Shown here in pieces: positions 34,187 through 43,129 of a stretch of DNA of 64,000 bases. The position numbers and the translations under genes are program-made. Source of the stretch: Bog-473 sp963755375 (GTDB lineage: Bacteria; Actinomycetota; Acidimicrobiia; Acidimicrobiales; RAAP-2); assembly GCA_963755375.1 (NCBI GenBank), contig CAVWKG010000003.1:248001-312000 (forward strand). The letters are read 5' to 3'. Under the pieces are notes generated by a model. It did not search any database, was not told the origin of the DNA, and was given only the letters and a program-made list of their open reading frames with translations. Position 1 is the stretch's first letter. Every line of letters starts with the position of its first letter.

Positions 34187-37100
34187 GCCGGCTCCTTTTC
34201 CTTCTCCACCTTCTGGCTGACCACCTGTGACGAGCCGCCCGGGGCCATCGTCACCCCGTACAGCGCGTCGCCGGTCTCCATCGTGCGCTTCTGGTGGCTC
34301 ACGATGAGCAGCTGCGCCTCGTCACGGAACTCGTGCACCAGCGCGAGGAAGCGGCTCAGGTTGACGTCGTCGAGCGCCGCCTCGACCTCGTCCATCATGT
34401 AGAACGGCGAAGGCCGGCTGCGGAAGACGGCGAAGAGGAAGGCCAGCGCCGCCATGGAGCGCTCCCCACCCGAGAGGAGCGACACCCGGCGGACGTTGCG
34501 GCCGGCCGGGCGCACCTCGATCTCGACGCCGGTATTGAGCAGGTCGTCGGGCTCCACCAGCATGAGGCGGCCGGTCCCGCCGGGGAACAGCATGGCGATC
34601 AACGCGGAGAAGTGCTCGTTCACGTCGGCGGCCGCGGCAGCGAACGACGTCATGATCTCGTGGTCGAGCGTGCGCACCACCTCGTGCAGCTCGCGCCGCG
34701 CACCGCGCACGTCGTCGACCTGCGCCTCCAACTCCTTGTGCCGCTCCTCCAGCGTCGAGAGCTCTTCGAGGGCCAACGGGTTGACGGGACCCAGTGCGAC
34801 CAACTTGCGCTCCAGCTCCTCGGCATGCTGCGGCAGCGTCGTGCCCTCGGGTGCCTCGGGCTCGGGCAGGCCCGTCAGTTCGTCGGGCCTGACGCCGAGA
34901 TCGCGGACGATGTGCTCGTGCAACGCCTCCATGCGCAGATCGACCTCGTTGGACTCCAGGTCGAGCGTCCGCGTCCGGCTGCGCACCGCCTCGAGGCGCT
35001 GCTCCGTCGTGTGGCGATCCTGGCGCAGCCGTTCGAGCTTCTCCCCGCCCGCCCGCACGGCGTCGACCTGATCCTGGTAGTCGTGGCGCAAGGATCCGAA
35101 GACCCCGTCGAGCCGCTCGTGCTCGCGCTGGACGAGCACCTCCAGGTGGCCCAGTGCGGCCCCCTCGGCCTCCAGCCGGCGCCGACGCGAGGCCGCGGTC
35201 GCCCGTTCCTCGGCGTGGCCCTGCAGGCGCCGCTCGACCTCGGCCTGGCGCTCGGCCAGGACGCGGCGGCGTTCCACGACACCGGCCACGCGCACCTCGA
35301 GCTCCTGGCGCCGGCCCCGCAAACCGACCCTGCGCTCCTCCAGCGCCTCCCAGGCCTCGAGCGCTTCCTGCAGCTCGGGTACCGACCCCGCCAGGTGCGC
35401 CTGCTCCGCCGTGACGTCGGCCAGCCTCTGCTGGGCCGCGGCCATGGCGGTCCGGGCCTCCTCGAGTTCGCCGGCCAGCGCGCCGCTGCTCCTCGGCGGA
35501 TCGCAGACGGTCGGCCGACCCGGTCTCGCAGGCGGACGCATGACGGTCGTTGACCCGCTCCGCGGTGGTCCGGGCATCCCGGCAACGGCCCAGGACAATG
35601 CGGCTGTCACTGAGGTGCGCCCGCGCCAGCTCGGCCGCGGCGGCGGCGTCCTCGGCCCGGCGGCGCGCCTCCTCGACGGAGGCCGCCGTGACCACGCTGG
35701 TCGTCGACCGGACGCGCCAGCCCGTGGCCGCGAAGCGGTCGCCCTCGGGGGTGACCACCACGAGGTCGTCGCGGGCCAACGACAGGTCGATGGCCTCCTC
35801 CCAGCCGTCGACCCGGACGGCGCGACCGACGAGCGTGTCGAGCACCGACTCGGCGACTGACCCGCCGTGGCGGGCCCGCACGTGGCGCCGGACCGGTTCG
35901 GCACTGCTCCCGGGGGGCAGCTCGCCCGCCGCCGCCGACGACGACGGCCGGGGGGTGAGAATGGCGCCGGTGACCCCGCCCTCGCGGAACGTGGCCAGCG
36001 CGGCCTGGGCCGAGCGGCGCCCGTCCACGACAACGGCGGCGACGCCGGCACCGATGGCAGCCTCGAAGGCGGCCTCCCAGCCCTCGTCGATCTCCACCAG
36101 GTCGACCAGGGAACCGACGACGCCGTCGACGTCGCGCAGCAGCTCGCGCCCGCCGGCACCCTGCAGGTCCGCCAATGCCCGCTCCAGAGCCTCGGCCCGG
36201 GCCGCCGTGCGGTGGCGCGCCTCTTCGGCCGCGTCCGCCGAGACCTGCGCCGCCTCCGCCGTCCGCACGGCCTCCTCGAGCTCCCTGGCGCGCGCCGCCA
36301 GATCGGCCTCGAACCCGGCGGTCAGCTGCTCGAGCTCCTCCGCCTGCGTGGCCAGGAGGTCGGCCCGCACCGCCGCGCCGGCCGACCGCTCTTCGAGGGT
36401 GCCGACCCGCGCCCCGAGGGTGTCCATGTGCTCCTGTTCGCGGGCGGCGGCGCGGGCCACCGACTCGATGCGGGCCCGGACCCGGGCGATCGCCTGGTCG
36501 GGTGCGTCGTCACCGAGCACCGTCGCCCAGCGCTCCCGCAGCGCCGCGGCTTCCTCGTCGAGAGCGAGGATCGCGGCCTGGAGCTCCTCCCGTTCGGGTG
36601 CCCCGCCCGCCTCCTCCTCGGCCTCGGCCATGACCAGCTCGCTGGCCAGGCGGGCCGCCTCGGCCTCGAGCGTCGAAACCACGTCGACGTCGGCGGCGGC
36701 GTCAAGGGCGGCCACCACGCCCCGGCCGCGCTCGCGCAGCACGCCCGAGAGTCCGCGGGCCCGTTCCACCAGTCCCTGCACGCGGCCCAACGCGTTGGCC
36801 AGATCCTCCTCTCGGCGCGACGACAGCTCCGCCGTCGTGGAGCTGGCCTCGGCATCGAGCTGCTCGAGCGCTTCGTGCAGCTCCTGCTCCTCGTCGCGGC
36901 AGACGGTCAGGTTCTGCACCGCCGCCCGGCGGCGGGCGGTCAGGTCGGCCTGCTCGGCTCCGGCGAGATAGCGGCGCAGCGCCAGCAGCTCGGACGCCAC
37001 GCTGTCGTGCGAACGGGCCGCAGCCGCCTGCCGCTCGAGCGGCCTGATCTGGCGCCGCACCTCCCGCACGAGGTCGCCCAGGCGCTCCAGGTTCTCCGCG

Positions 37101-37651
37101 GTGGCCGCCAGCCGGCGCTCCGCCCTCTCGCGGCGGCGGCGGTGCTTCAGCACCCCGGCCGCCTCCTCGATGATGGCCCGCCGGTCCTCCGGCCGGGCGT
37201 TGAGCACGGTGTCCAGCTGCCCCTGGCCGATGATCATGTGCTGCTGGCGGCCGACCCCCGAATCGCTGAGCAGCTCCTGGATGTCGAGCAGTCGGCACGG
37301 AGCGCCGTTGATGGCGTACTCGCTGTCCCCCGAGCGGAAGAGCGTCCGGGTGATCGTGACCTCGGACAGGTCGATGGGCAGCTTGCCCGAGGTGTTGTCG
37401 ATGGTGAGCGACACCTCGGCCCGGCCCAGTTGGGGCCGCGACGAGGTGCCGGCGAAAATGACGTCCTCCATTTTGGCGGAGCGCAGCGAGCGTGGTCCCT
37501 GTGCACCGAGCACCCAGGTGACGGCGTCGACGACGTTGGATTTGCCGCTCCCGTTGGGCCCCACCACCACGGTGATCCCGGGCTCGAACTCCAGCACCGT
37601 CGGGTCGGCGAAGGACTTGAAACCCTTCATGCTGAGCGACTTCAGGAACAT
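34183..37651 (-). CDS. smc: chromosome segregation ATPase SMC, one frameshift
   Basis: SMC with ScpA/ScpB compacts and segregates the chromosome. The N-terminal half read from ATG 37651 has MKGFKSFADPTVLEF, Walker A GPNGSGKSN, the Q-loop region GQGQLDTVL, a long coiled coil and the hinge (about residues 505-640). The frame is lost at about 35478-35487, in a GC repeat inside the second coiled coil. The remaining frame supplies LALEELSTLEERHKELE, signature LLSGGERSMAALAFLFAVF and Walker B FYMMDEVEAALDD, to 34183. Total length (about 1156 residues) is normal, and one surplus base explains the break. Confidence 0.93.
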
Positions 37652-37690
37652 CGGGGCGACCCTACCGGGTGCCTACACGTGGCGGGTGGC

Positions 37691-38590
37691 TCACACCTGG
37701 CAGTGGTCGCAGAAGAAGGTCGAACGGCCGCCCGCCTTCACCCGCACGATGGTGTTGCGGCAGCGCCGGCAGGGCTCGCCCTCGCGGTCGTAGACCTGGT
37801 GCGAGCCCTGGAAGTCACCGAGCTCGCCGAACAGGTCGCGGTACTGCTCGTCGGCCAGCGAGGAACCGCGGTGCTTAATGGCGTCGGCCAGCGTCTCGAC
37901 GATGGCCCGGTAGAGCCGGCGCACCTCGGTGGCTGTCAGCGAGTCGGCTGCCCGGTCGTACCGCAGGCCCGCCTGGTAGAGCATCTCGTCCGAGTACAGG
38001 TTCCCGATGCCGGCCGTGAAGCTCTGGTCCATCAGGAGCGCCTTGACGCCCCCGTGGTGCTGGTGCAGCAGGGCGCCGAAACGGTCCCAACTCATGAGGT
38101 CCTCGATGGGATCGAAGCCGAGGTGGGCCAGCTCGGGGACCGCCTTGCGGATGGCGGCCCCGTCGCCGCCGGCCGTCCCCGAGACCGGGCTCAGCGGCGT
38201 GCCGTCCGCCTTGAGCGGCGGTGTGGAGACGAACAGCTCCCCGAAGGTGCGGGGGTCGACGTAACGCAGCTCGCCCCCCTGGGTGAACGTGATGACCACG
38301 TGGGTGTGCTTGGGCTTGGGGTCCTTGGCGGACTTGACCCGGAGCAACTGACCGCTCATGCCGAGATGCACGACGAGCGTGTCCCCGCTGTCCAGCGTCA
38401 ACAGCAGGTATTTCCCCAGCCGGCCCACGGACTTGATGGTGTGGCCCTCGAGGAGGGCGCGGAAGTGCTTGGCCGAGGCGTGGCGGCGTACCGACCGGCC
38501 GTTGGCCACCGCCACCGCCTTGATTTTGCGGCCCACCACCTCGCGGGACAGGTCTTGGCGCAGCGTCTCGACTTCGGGCAGCTCAGGCAC
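37691..38590 (-). CDS. mutM: formamidopyrimidine-DNA glycosylase (MutM/Fpg)
   Basis: MutM excises 8-oxoguanine and formamidopyrimidines by a beta-delta elimination using its N-terminal proline. GTG 38590 gives PELPEVETLRQDL after Met removal, with catalytic Pro1 and Glu2. The helix-two-turn-helix region includes LLMDQSFTAGIGNLYSDEMLYQAGL, and the C-terminal zinc finger is CRRCRNTIVRVKAGGRSTFFCDHC. The 299-residue length is slightly above the usual 270. The start overlaps the rnc stop by eight bases. Confidence 0.95.
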   Translation of the reverse strand: MPELPEVETLRQDLSREVVGRKIKAVAVANGRSVRRHASAKHFRALLEGHTIKSVGRLGKYLLLTLDSGDTLVVHLGMSGQLLRVKSAKDPKPKHTHVVITFTQGGELRYVDPRTFGELFVSTPPLKADGTPLSPVSGTAGGDGAAIRKAVPELAHLGFDPIEDLMSWDRFGALLHQHHGGVKALLMDQSFTAGIGNLYSDEMLYQAGLRYDRAADSLTATEVRRLYRAIVETLADAIKHRGSSLADEQYRDLFGELGDFQGSHQVYDREGEPCRRCRNTIVRVKAGGRSTFFCDHCQV

Positions 38591-39317
38591 TGGTGAGCCC
38601 TTCCCAGGCCGCTCGTGCGGCCTCCTGTTCGGCGTCCTTCTTGGAGCGCCCCTCGCCGGCACCACGGAGGGTCCCGCCCAAGAAGACCTCCGCCTTGTAG
38701 ACGCGGTCGTGGTCGGGCCCCGAGCCCTCCACGACGTAGCGGGGTGTCCCCTCGCCGTCGCGCACGGCCCTCTCCTGCAAACGGCTCTTGTGGTCGAAGT
38801 CGTCGGGCTCCTCGCCCGCCCGCTCGATGGCCTCGCCGAGCTCGCGCAGGACCAGCTCCCGGGATGCGTTCCAGCCGGCGTCGAGGTAGACCGACCCGAG
38901 GATGGCCTCGAAAGCATCGGCCAGGATGGAGGCCTTGGCTCGCCCTCCCGACCCCTCCTCGCCCCGGCCCAGCAGGAGGACCTCACCAACCCCAAGCCGG
39001 GCGGCCACCTGCGCCAGCACCCGGGCGTTGACCACGGCGGAACGGACCTTGGCCAGCTTGCCCTCGGCGAAGTCGGGGAAGCGCTCGTAGGTGTAGCCGG
39101 CCACGATCAGGCCCAGCACGGCGTCGCCCAGGAACTCGAGGCGCTCGTTGGAGGGCGCGCCCCCCTCCTGCTCGCCGCACCAGCTCCGGTGGGCGAGGGC
39201 ATGCTGAAGGAGGCTCAAGTCGGCGAAGGAATGGCCAAGTCGCTCGGCCAGTGCGGCCGCCCCCTCAGCTCCCGAGTCAACCTGCCTCGAGCTTGGCGTA
39301 GACGTAGTCAACTGCAT
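38583..39317 (-). CDS. rnc: ribonuclease III
   Basis: RNase III cleaves double-stranded RNA in rRNA and mRNA processing. It has the nuclease signature NERLEFLGDAVLGLIVAGY, catalytic acidic residues again in ADAFEAILGSVYLDAG, and a C-terminal double-stranded RNA-binding domain (DHKSRLQERAVR to KKDAEQEAARAAWEGL). ATG 39317 gives 244 residues but overlaps acpP by 41 bases; no ATG, GTG or TTG lies in frame between the acpP stop and the core domain, so the overlap seems real. Confidence 0.93.
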   Translation of the reverse strand: MQLTTSTPSSRQVDSGAEGAAALAERLGHSFADLSLLQHALAHRSWCGEQEGGAPSNERLEFLGDAVLGLIVAGYTYERFPDFAEGKLAKVRSAVVNARVLAQVAARLGVGEVLLLGRGEEGSGGRAKASILADAFEAILGSVYLDAGWNASRELVLRELGEAIERAGEEPDDFDHKSRLQERAVRDGEGTPRYVVEGSGPDHDRVYKAEVFLGGTLRGAGEGRSKKDAEQEAARAAWEGLTSA

Positions 39318-39573
39318 CCCGGACCGTGCGCAGGTCCTCGAGGTCCTCGTCGTTGATGCGGAAACCCACCGTGCGTTCTCCCAGCTCCTCTTCCAGGGCT
39401 TCGACCAGCTCAATCAGGGCCAGGGAGTCGGCGTCGAGGTCCTCCACGAAGGAAGCGCCCTCGGTGATCGACGACGGGTCCGTCTCGAGGATGTCGGCCA
39501 GCTGGTCCCTGATCAGCTCGAAGACCCCATTGCGGTCAAGCGGGCCCTGATTGGTGTGGGTTTCGGCTGGCAC
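39277..39573 (-). CDS. acpP: acyl carrier protein
   Basis: The 98-residue acidic protein has the phosphopantetheine site DADSLALIELVEALEEELG with Ser 50, preceded by VFELIRDQLADILETDPSSITEGASFVEDL. Length is a little above the usual 78-80 because of a 15-residue N-terminal extension from GTG 39573. It lies in the plsX-acpP-rnc cluster for fatty-acid and phospholipid synthesis. Confidence 0.94.
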   Translation of the reverse strand: MPAETHTNQGPLDRNGVFELIRDQLADILETDPSSITEGASFVEDLDADSLALIELVEALEEELGERTVGFRINDEDLEDLRTVRDAVDYVYAKLEAG

Positions 39574-39634
39574 GACGACCAGTGTACGTCCCGCGGCGCC
39601 GTAACCGCCCGTTTACACCGCTTGAACTGGCCTT

Positions 39635-40675
39635 TTACGCCAAATCGACTGATCGAACGGCCGCCGCCACGTGGTCGGCCAGCCCCCTGGTCGCACAATC
39701 GTAGGCCACCAGGACCGCATTCATCATGGCGGTTGCATTAGAGGACCCGTGACTGATGACGCAGACCCCGTCGGTGCCGAGCAGCATGGCCCCGCCCGTG
39801 TTCTCGGGCTCGAATTGGGCCGCCACGGGCAGCAGATGCGGAAGCAGGACCCCGGCCGCCTGCGTGGTCGCCTCGTCGGTCCCGAACACGCCCAGCATGG
39901 TGTCGAAGAGGAAGCGCAGCGAGCCCTCGAGGGCCTTGAGCGCCACGTTCCCCGTGAACCCGTCCGTCACGATGACATCCGCCGGTGAAGGCAGCAGATC
40001 CCGCCCCTCGAGGTTCCCGATGAACTCGAACCCGTCATCGCCCACCGTGGCCGCCTTGACCAGCAGGCCGTGGGTCTCCTTCACCAGCGGCGTCCCCTTG
40101 GTGGGCTCTTCGCCGATCGACAGGAGCCCCACCGAGGGTGCCTCGGTGCCGAAGCGGGCGACCACGTAGGCGGCGCCCATCTGGGCGAACTGCACGAGCA
40201 TGGCGGGCGTGCACTCGGAGTTGGCCCCGGCGTCGACCAGCACGGCCGGCGTCCGGCCCAGCCGCGGCAGCGGCGTGGCGATGCACGGTCGCACCACCCC
40301 GGGGAGTCGGCCCATGCGCAGCAGCGCCGAGGCCATGGTCGCCCCCGTATTACCCGCCGAGACCATGGCCGAGGCCTTGCCGTCGCGCACCAACTCGGCC
40401 GCCCGCACCAGGGAGGAGTCCTTCTTGCGCCGCACGCCGCCGGCGGGGTCCTCGTCCATGCCGATGACCTCGCTGCAGGGGTACAGCTCGAGTCCCCGGG
40501 TGTCGCCGACCTTGTCCGGAGGTCCCACGAGCACGATCCCCACGCCGTGCTCTTCGGAAGCGCGGCGGGCGCCCTCGACGATTTCACGCGGGGCCAGGTC
40601 GCCGCCCATGGCGTCCACCGCGACAGGGAGCGTGGCCAGGACCTCGGGGCTGGGACGCTCGCCCCGGCGGCTCAA
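39635..40675 (-). CDS. plsX: phosphate acyltransferase PlsX
   Basis: PlsX converts acyl-ACP to acyl-phosphate, the first step of phosphatidic acid synthesis in this pathway. The protein has VAVDAMGGDLAPREIVEGA, SAGNTGATMASALLRMGRLPGV, VDAGANSECTPAMLVQFAQMG and DVIVTDGFTGNVALKALEG. TTG 40675, one base after the rpmF stop and preceded by GAGGTCGAC, gives 346 residues with a 17-residue lead. No in-frame ATG or GTG exists that keeps the first strand complete. Confidence 0.94.
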   Translation of the reverse strand: MSRRGERPSPEVLATLPVAVDAMGGDLAPREIVEGARRASEEHGVGIVLVGPPDKVGDTRGLELYPCSEVIGMDEDPAGGVRRKKDSSLVRAAELVRDGKASAMVSAGNTGATMASALLRMGRLPGVVRPCIATPLPRLGRTPAVLVDAGANSECTPAMLVQFAQMGAAYVVARFGTEAPSVGLLSIGEEPTKGTPLVKETHGLLVKAATVGDDGFEFIGNLEGRDLLPSPADVIVTDGFTGNVALKALEGSLRFLFDTMLGVFGTDEATTQAAGVLLPHLLPVAAQFEPENTGGAMLLGTDGVCVISHGSSNATAMMNAVLVAYDCATRGLADHVAAAVRSVDLA

Positions 40676-40676
40676 G

Positions 40677-40856
40677 TCAGTCGACCTCGACCGCTTGGCG
40701 CCCCTTGTACCAGCCGCAGCTGGGGCAGACCACGTGGGGCGTCTTGGACGCCTGGCAGTGCGGGCACACGCTGCGGGCGGGCCGGCCCAGACGCCACGCC
40801 GCAGCCTGGTGGCTGCGGCCCTTGGCCTTGGACTTCTTCTTCTTGGGGACGGCCAT
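40677..40856 (-). CDS. rpmF: 50S ribosomal protein L32 (zinc-ribbon form)
   Basis: The 59-residue protein reads AVPKKKKSKAKGRSHQAAAW at the start and has two CxxC pairs (CPHC and CPSC), so it is the zinc-binding C+ form of L32. ATG 40856 is the usual start; a farther ATG at 40889 would add 11 residues. It lies between yceD and plsX, the common order. Confidence 0.95.
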   Translation of the reverse strand: MAVPKKKKSKAKGRSHQAAAWRLGRPARSVCPHCQASKTPHVVCPSCGWYKGRQAVEVD

Positions 40857-40924
40857 GGCGGATCTCCAACGATCGATTCGGGCGCACACGCGCTCACGGA
40901 CGGTGCCGGGCCGGGAGGAACCGG

Positions 40925-41458
40925 CTACCGGAGCACGTCGAGATTAGCCCACCGGGGATCGCGTGGGGCAACGCAGCCGCAGTCGCCCTCGTTGCGGTTG
41001 GCCCCGCAGTGCACGCACAGACCGGCGCAGTCGTCCCGGCACAGGGGAGCCATCGGGAGCTCGAGCACCACGGCGTCGCGGGCCAGGGGCCCGAGGTCGA
41101 TCGTCTCGTCGGAGATCGGGTAGAGCTCCTCGTCGGACGCACCGGCCAGCGGGGGGTCGGCGAAACGCTCGTGGACGGGGATCCGCAGCTCCCCCGAAAC
41201 GGGCTCGGCACAGCGACGGCAGATTCCGGACCACGGTGCAGTGACCGTCCCGGTCACGTCGATCCCGCCCTCGAAGGGGGTGAGAGTCACGTCGACCTCG
41301 ATCTCGGCGCCGGCGGGCACCACGCTGCGTCCCGGGTCGATCCCGGCCTCGTCGATCGGCCCGGCCTGGGCCACCTCGCCCCGCCGCACCTCGTGCACGG
41401 CGCGCCCGGACGAGCGGCGCAGCCGCGCCACGTGGACGACGAAGGGGTCACCGGCCAT
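40925..41458 (-). CDS. YceD/DUF177 family protein
   Basis: The 177-residue protein has the DUF177 core: GTVTAPWSGICRRCAEPVSGELRIPVHERF, acidic middle DEELYPISDETIDLGPLARDAVVLELPMAPLCRDDCAGLC, and the Cys-rich end HCGANRNEGDCGC, which is typical of the zinc-binding subgroup. In plants and bacteria the family affects 23S rRNA accumulation. It precedes rpmF by 68 bases. Confidence 0.92.
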   Translation of the reverse strand: MAGDPFVVHVARLRRSSGRAVHEVRRGEVAQAGPIDEAGIDPGRSVVPAGAEIEVDVTLTPFEGGIDVTGTVTAPWSGICRRCAEPVSGELRIPVHERFADPPLAGASDEELYPISDETIDLGPLARDAVVLELPMAPLCRDDCAGLCVHCGANRNEGDCGCVAPRDPRWANLDVLR

Positions 41459-41471
41459 CAGGCAGCACCCA

Positions 41472-42032
41472 CTACGACTGATCCTGATCGAAGAAGCCGT
41501 CCTCCTCCGTCCCGGCCGCGTCGTCGACCGCCGCAGTGTCCAGGGAGGGGGCGGCCAGCTTGGCCCGGCCGGCCTGGACCGTCCGGGTGAGCCGGTCCAG
41601 CACGATCTCCATGCCGGCCAGCTTGGTGTCCACGAAGTCCTCGGCCTGGTGGCGGAGCGCCCGGGCCTCTTCGTTGGCGTCGTCGAGGATCCGTTGAGCC
41701 ACCGAGTTGGCCTGGCGCACGATCTCGGTGCGCTGCACCATGTGCTCCGCCTGGGCGCGCACCTCGTCCATGAGGGCCTCGGCGGCGCGGTTGCGCTCCG
41801 CCATGAACTCCTCCCGCTCGCGCAGCAGCCAGCGCGCCTGGCGGAGCTCGTCGGGGAGGCACTCGACGGCGGACTGCACCAGCGAGCTCACCTCTTCCCG
41901 CGAGACCATGACCGAGGAGGACAAGGGCATCGACTTGGCGCCGGCCATGAGGTCGAGCAGTTGGTGGAGGATCGACTCGATCCCCACCTCCACCGGGGGG
42001 TCCTCGTCGACGTCCAGGAACTGGTCGCTCAC
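41472..42032 (-). CDS. sepIVA: SepIVA-like coiled-coil division protein
   Basis: The 186-residue protein is mostly helical: ILHQLLDLMAGAKSMPLSSSVMVSREEVSSLVQSAVECLPDEL, then a coiled coil with REREEFMAERNRAAEALMDE and NSVAQRILDDANEEARALRHQAEDFVDTKL. Its position between coaD and yceD matches mycobacterial SepIVA, a DivIVA-like septation factor that regulates septum and envelope growth. GTG 42032 overlaps the coaD stop (GTGA). The assignment rests on gene order and coiled-coil style. Confidence 0.72.
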   Translation of the reverse strand: MSDQFLDVDEDPPVEVGIESILHQLLDLMAGAKSMPLSSSVMVSREEVSSLVQSAVECLPDELRQARWLLREREEFMAERNRAAEALMDEVRAQAEHMVQRTEIVRQANSVAQRILDDANEEARALRHQAEDFVDTKLAGMEIVLDRLTRTVQAGRAKLAAPSLDTAAVDDAAGTEEDGFFDQDQS

Positions 42033-42541
42033 GCGTCGTCACCCCCCTTCGCGTCCGGGGCCTGTTCGATGTACTTGGCGTGCAACGCCTCGGCCACCGG
42101 CTTGGGAACGAAGGCCGACACGTCACCGCCGAAGCGCCACACCTCGCGCACGAGCTTGGAGGCGACGAAGGACCACTCCGGGCTGGTGGGGATGAAGATC
42201 GTCTCGACGCCGGAGAGGTGGTTGTTCATCTGGGCCATCTGCATTTCGGCCTCGAAGTCCGACACCGCCCGTAGGCCGCGCACGATCGCCGACGCGCCGA
42301 CGTCGCGGGCCACGTAGACCAGGAGGGTCGAGACCGACACGATGCGCACGGACGGGAGGTGGGCCACCACTTCCTCGAGCATCGCCTGGCGCTCCTGGAG
42401 GTCGAACAGCGCCATGCCCTTCTGCGGATTGCGCAGGGCGGCCACCACGACCTCGTCGAAGAGGCGGCTCGCCCGCTCGACGATCTCGAGATGCCCGTTG
42501 TGGAAGGGGTCGAAGGACCCCGGGAAGAGCCCGACTTTCAC
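42029..42541 (-). CDS. coaD: phosphopantetheine adenylyltransferase
   Basis: CoaD makes dephospho-CoA from 4'-phosphopantetheine and ATP. The 170-residue protein has the nucleotidyltransferase start GLFPGSFDPFHNGHLEIVERA (HxGH motif), then RGLRAVSDFEAEMQMAQMN and the ISSTxVRE region as SFVASKLVREV. GTG 42541 overlaps the rsmD stop. The cluster order rsmD-coaD is standard. Confidence 0.96.
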   Translation of the reverse strand: MKVGLFPGSFDPFHNGHLEIVERASRLFDEVVVAALRNPQKGMALFDLQERQAMLEEVVAHLPSVRIVSVSTLLVYVARDVGASAIVRGLRAVSDFEAEMQMAQMNNHLSGVETIFIPTSPEWSFVASKLVREVWRFGGDVSAFVPKPVAEALHAKYIEQAPDAKGGDDA

Positions 42542-43074
42542 GAACCGTCACCGCTGCGATGAGCCACGGTGACGAGCGTACCGCCGTACCGACGCTCTCT
42601 CGCGACCACCCACGGCCCGTTCAGCGCGATCGGCGCCGCCGATTCCATGACGACGGCCTCCGCCCGCAGCGAGCCGAGGAGCGCGGGCCAGTCCTCGAAG
42701 TCGTAGGGGGGGTCACACAGGGCGAGGTCGAACCCTCCGGCGGCGGCGGATTCCAGCCATCCGGGCAGCGCGGCCCGCACCAGTGTGGCCGGCACCTCAC
42801 CCAGGCCCACCGCCTCGAGGTTCAGCCGGACGGCGGCCAGCGCGTCCGGATCCACGTCGACGAACGTGGCGGACGCTGCCCCCCGCGAGAGCGCCTCTAC
42901 TCCCAGGGCGCCGCTGCCGGAGAACAGGTCGACCACCGCCAGGCCCTCGACGCCGCCCCGTGAGCCGAGGATGTCGAACATGGCCTCGCGCACCCGGTCC
43001 GACGTCGGGCGGACTGACGGGGGGAGCTTGGCGGCCAGCCGGCGCCCGCGGCTCCGGCCTCCGATGACCCGCAT
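42538..43074 (-). CDS. rsmD: 16S rRNA (guanine-N2-966)-methyltransferase RsmD
   Basis: The 178-residue protein starts RVIGGRSRGRRLAAK and has RPTSDRVREAMFDIL, VVDLFSGSGALGVEALSRGA (SAM motif I) and LALCDPPYDFEDW (the DPPY catalytic motif for amino-methylation). ATG 43074 is the start. It lies 55 bases after recG and overlaps coaD. Confidence 0.96.
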   Translation of the reverse strand: MRVIGGRSRGRRLAAKLPPSVRPTSDRVREAMFDILGSRGGVEGLAVVDLFSGSGALGVEALSRGAASATFVDVDPDALAAVRLNLEAVGLGEVPATLVRAALPGWLESAAAGGFDLALCDPPYDFEDWPALLGSLRAEAVVMESAAPIALNGPWVVARERRYGGTLVTVAHRSGDGS

Positions 43075-43129
43075 CGTCTGGAGCCTACGGCGGCTCGGCT
43101 GGGCATGGCTCCGCGCGTGCCGCCGGGAC

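Noticed and set aside
34294..38596. Long plus-strand frames opposite smc and mutM (419 and 909 residues)
   Set aside because: Antisense of a high-GC coiled-coil gene; no start signal or family resemblance.
39317..39413. Longer RNase III start at 39413
   Set aside because: It would place 32 low-complexity residues inside acpP; ATG 39317 already gives a normal length.
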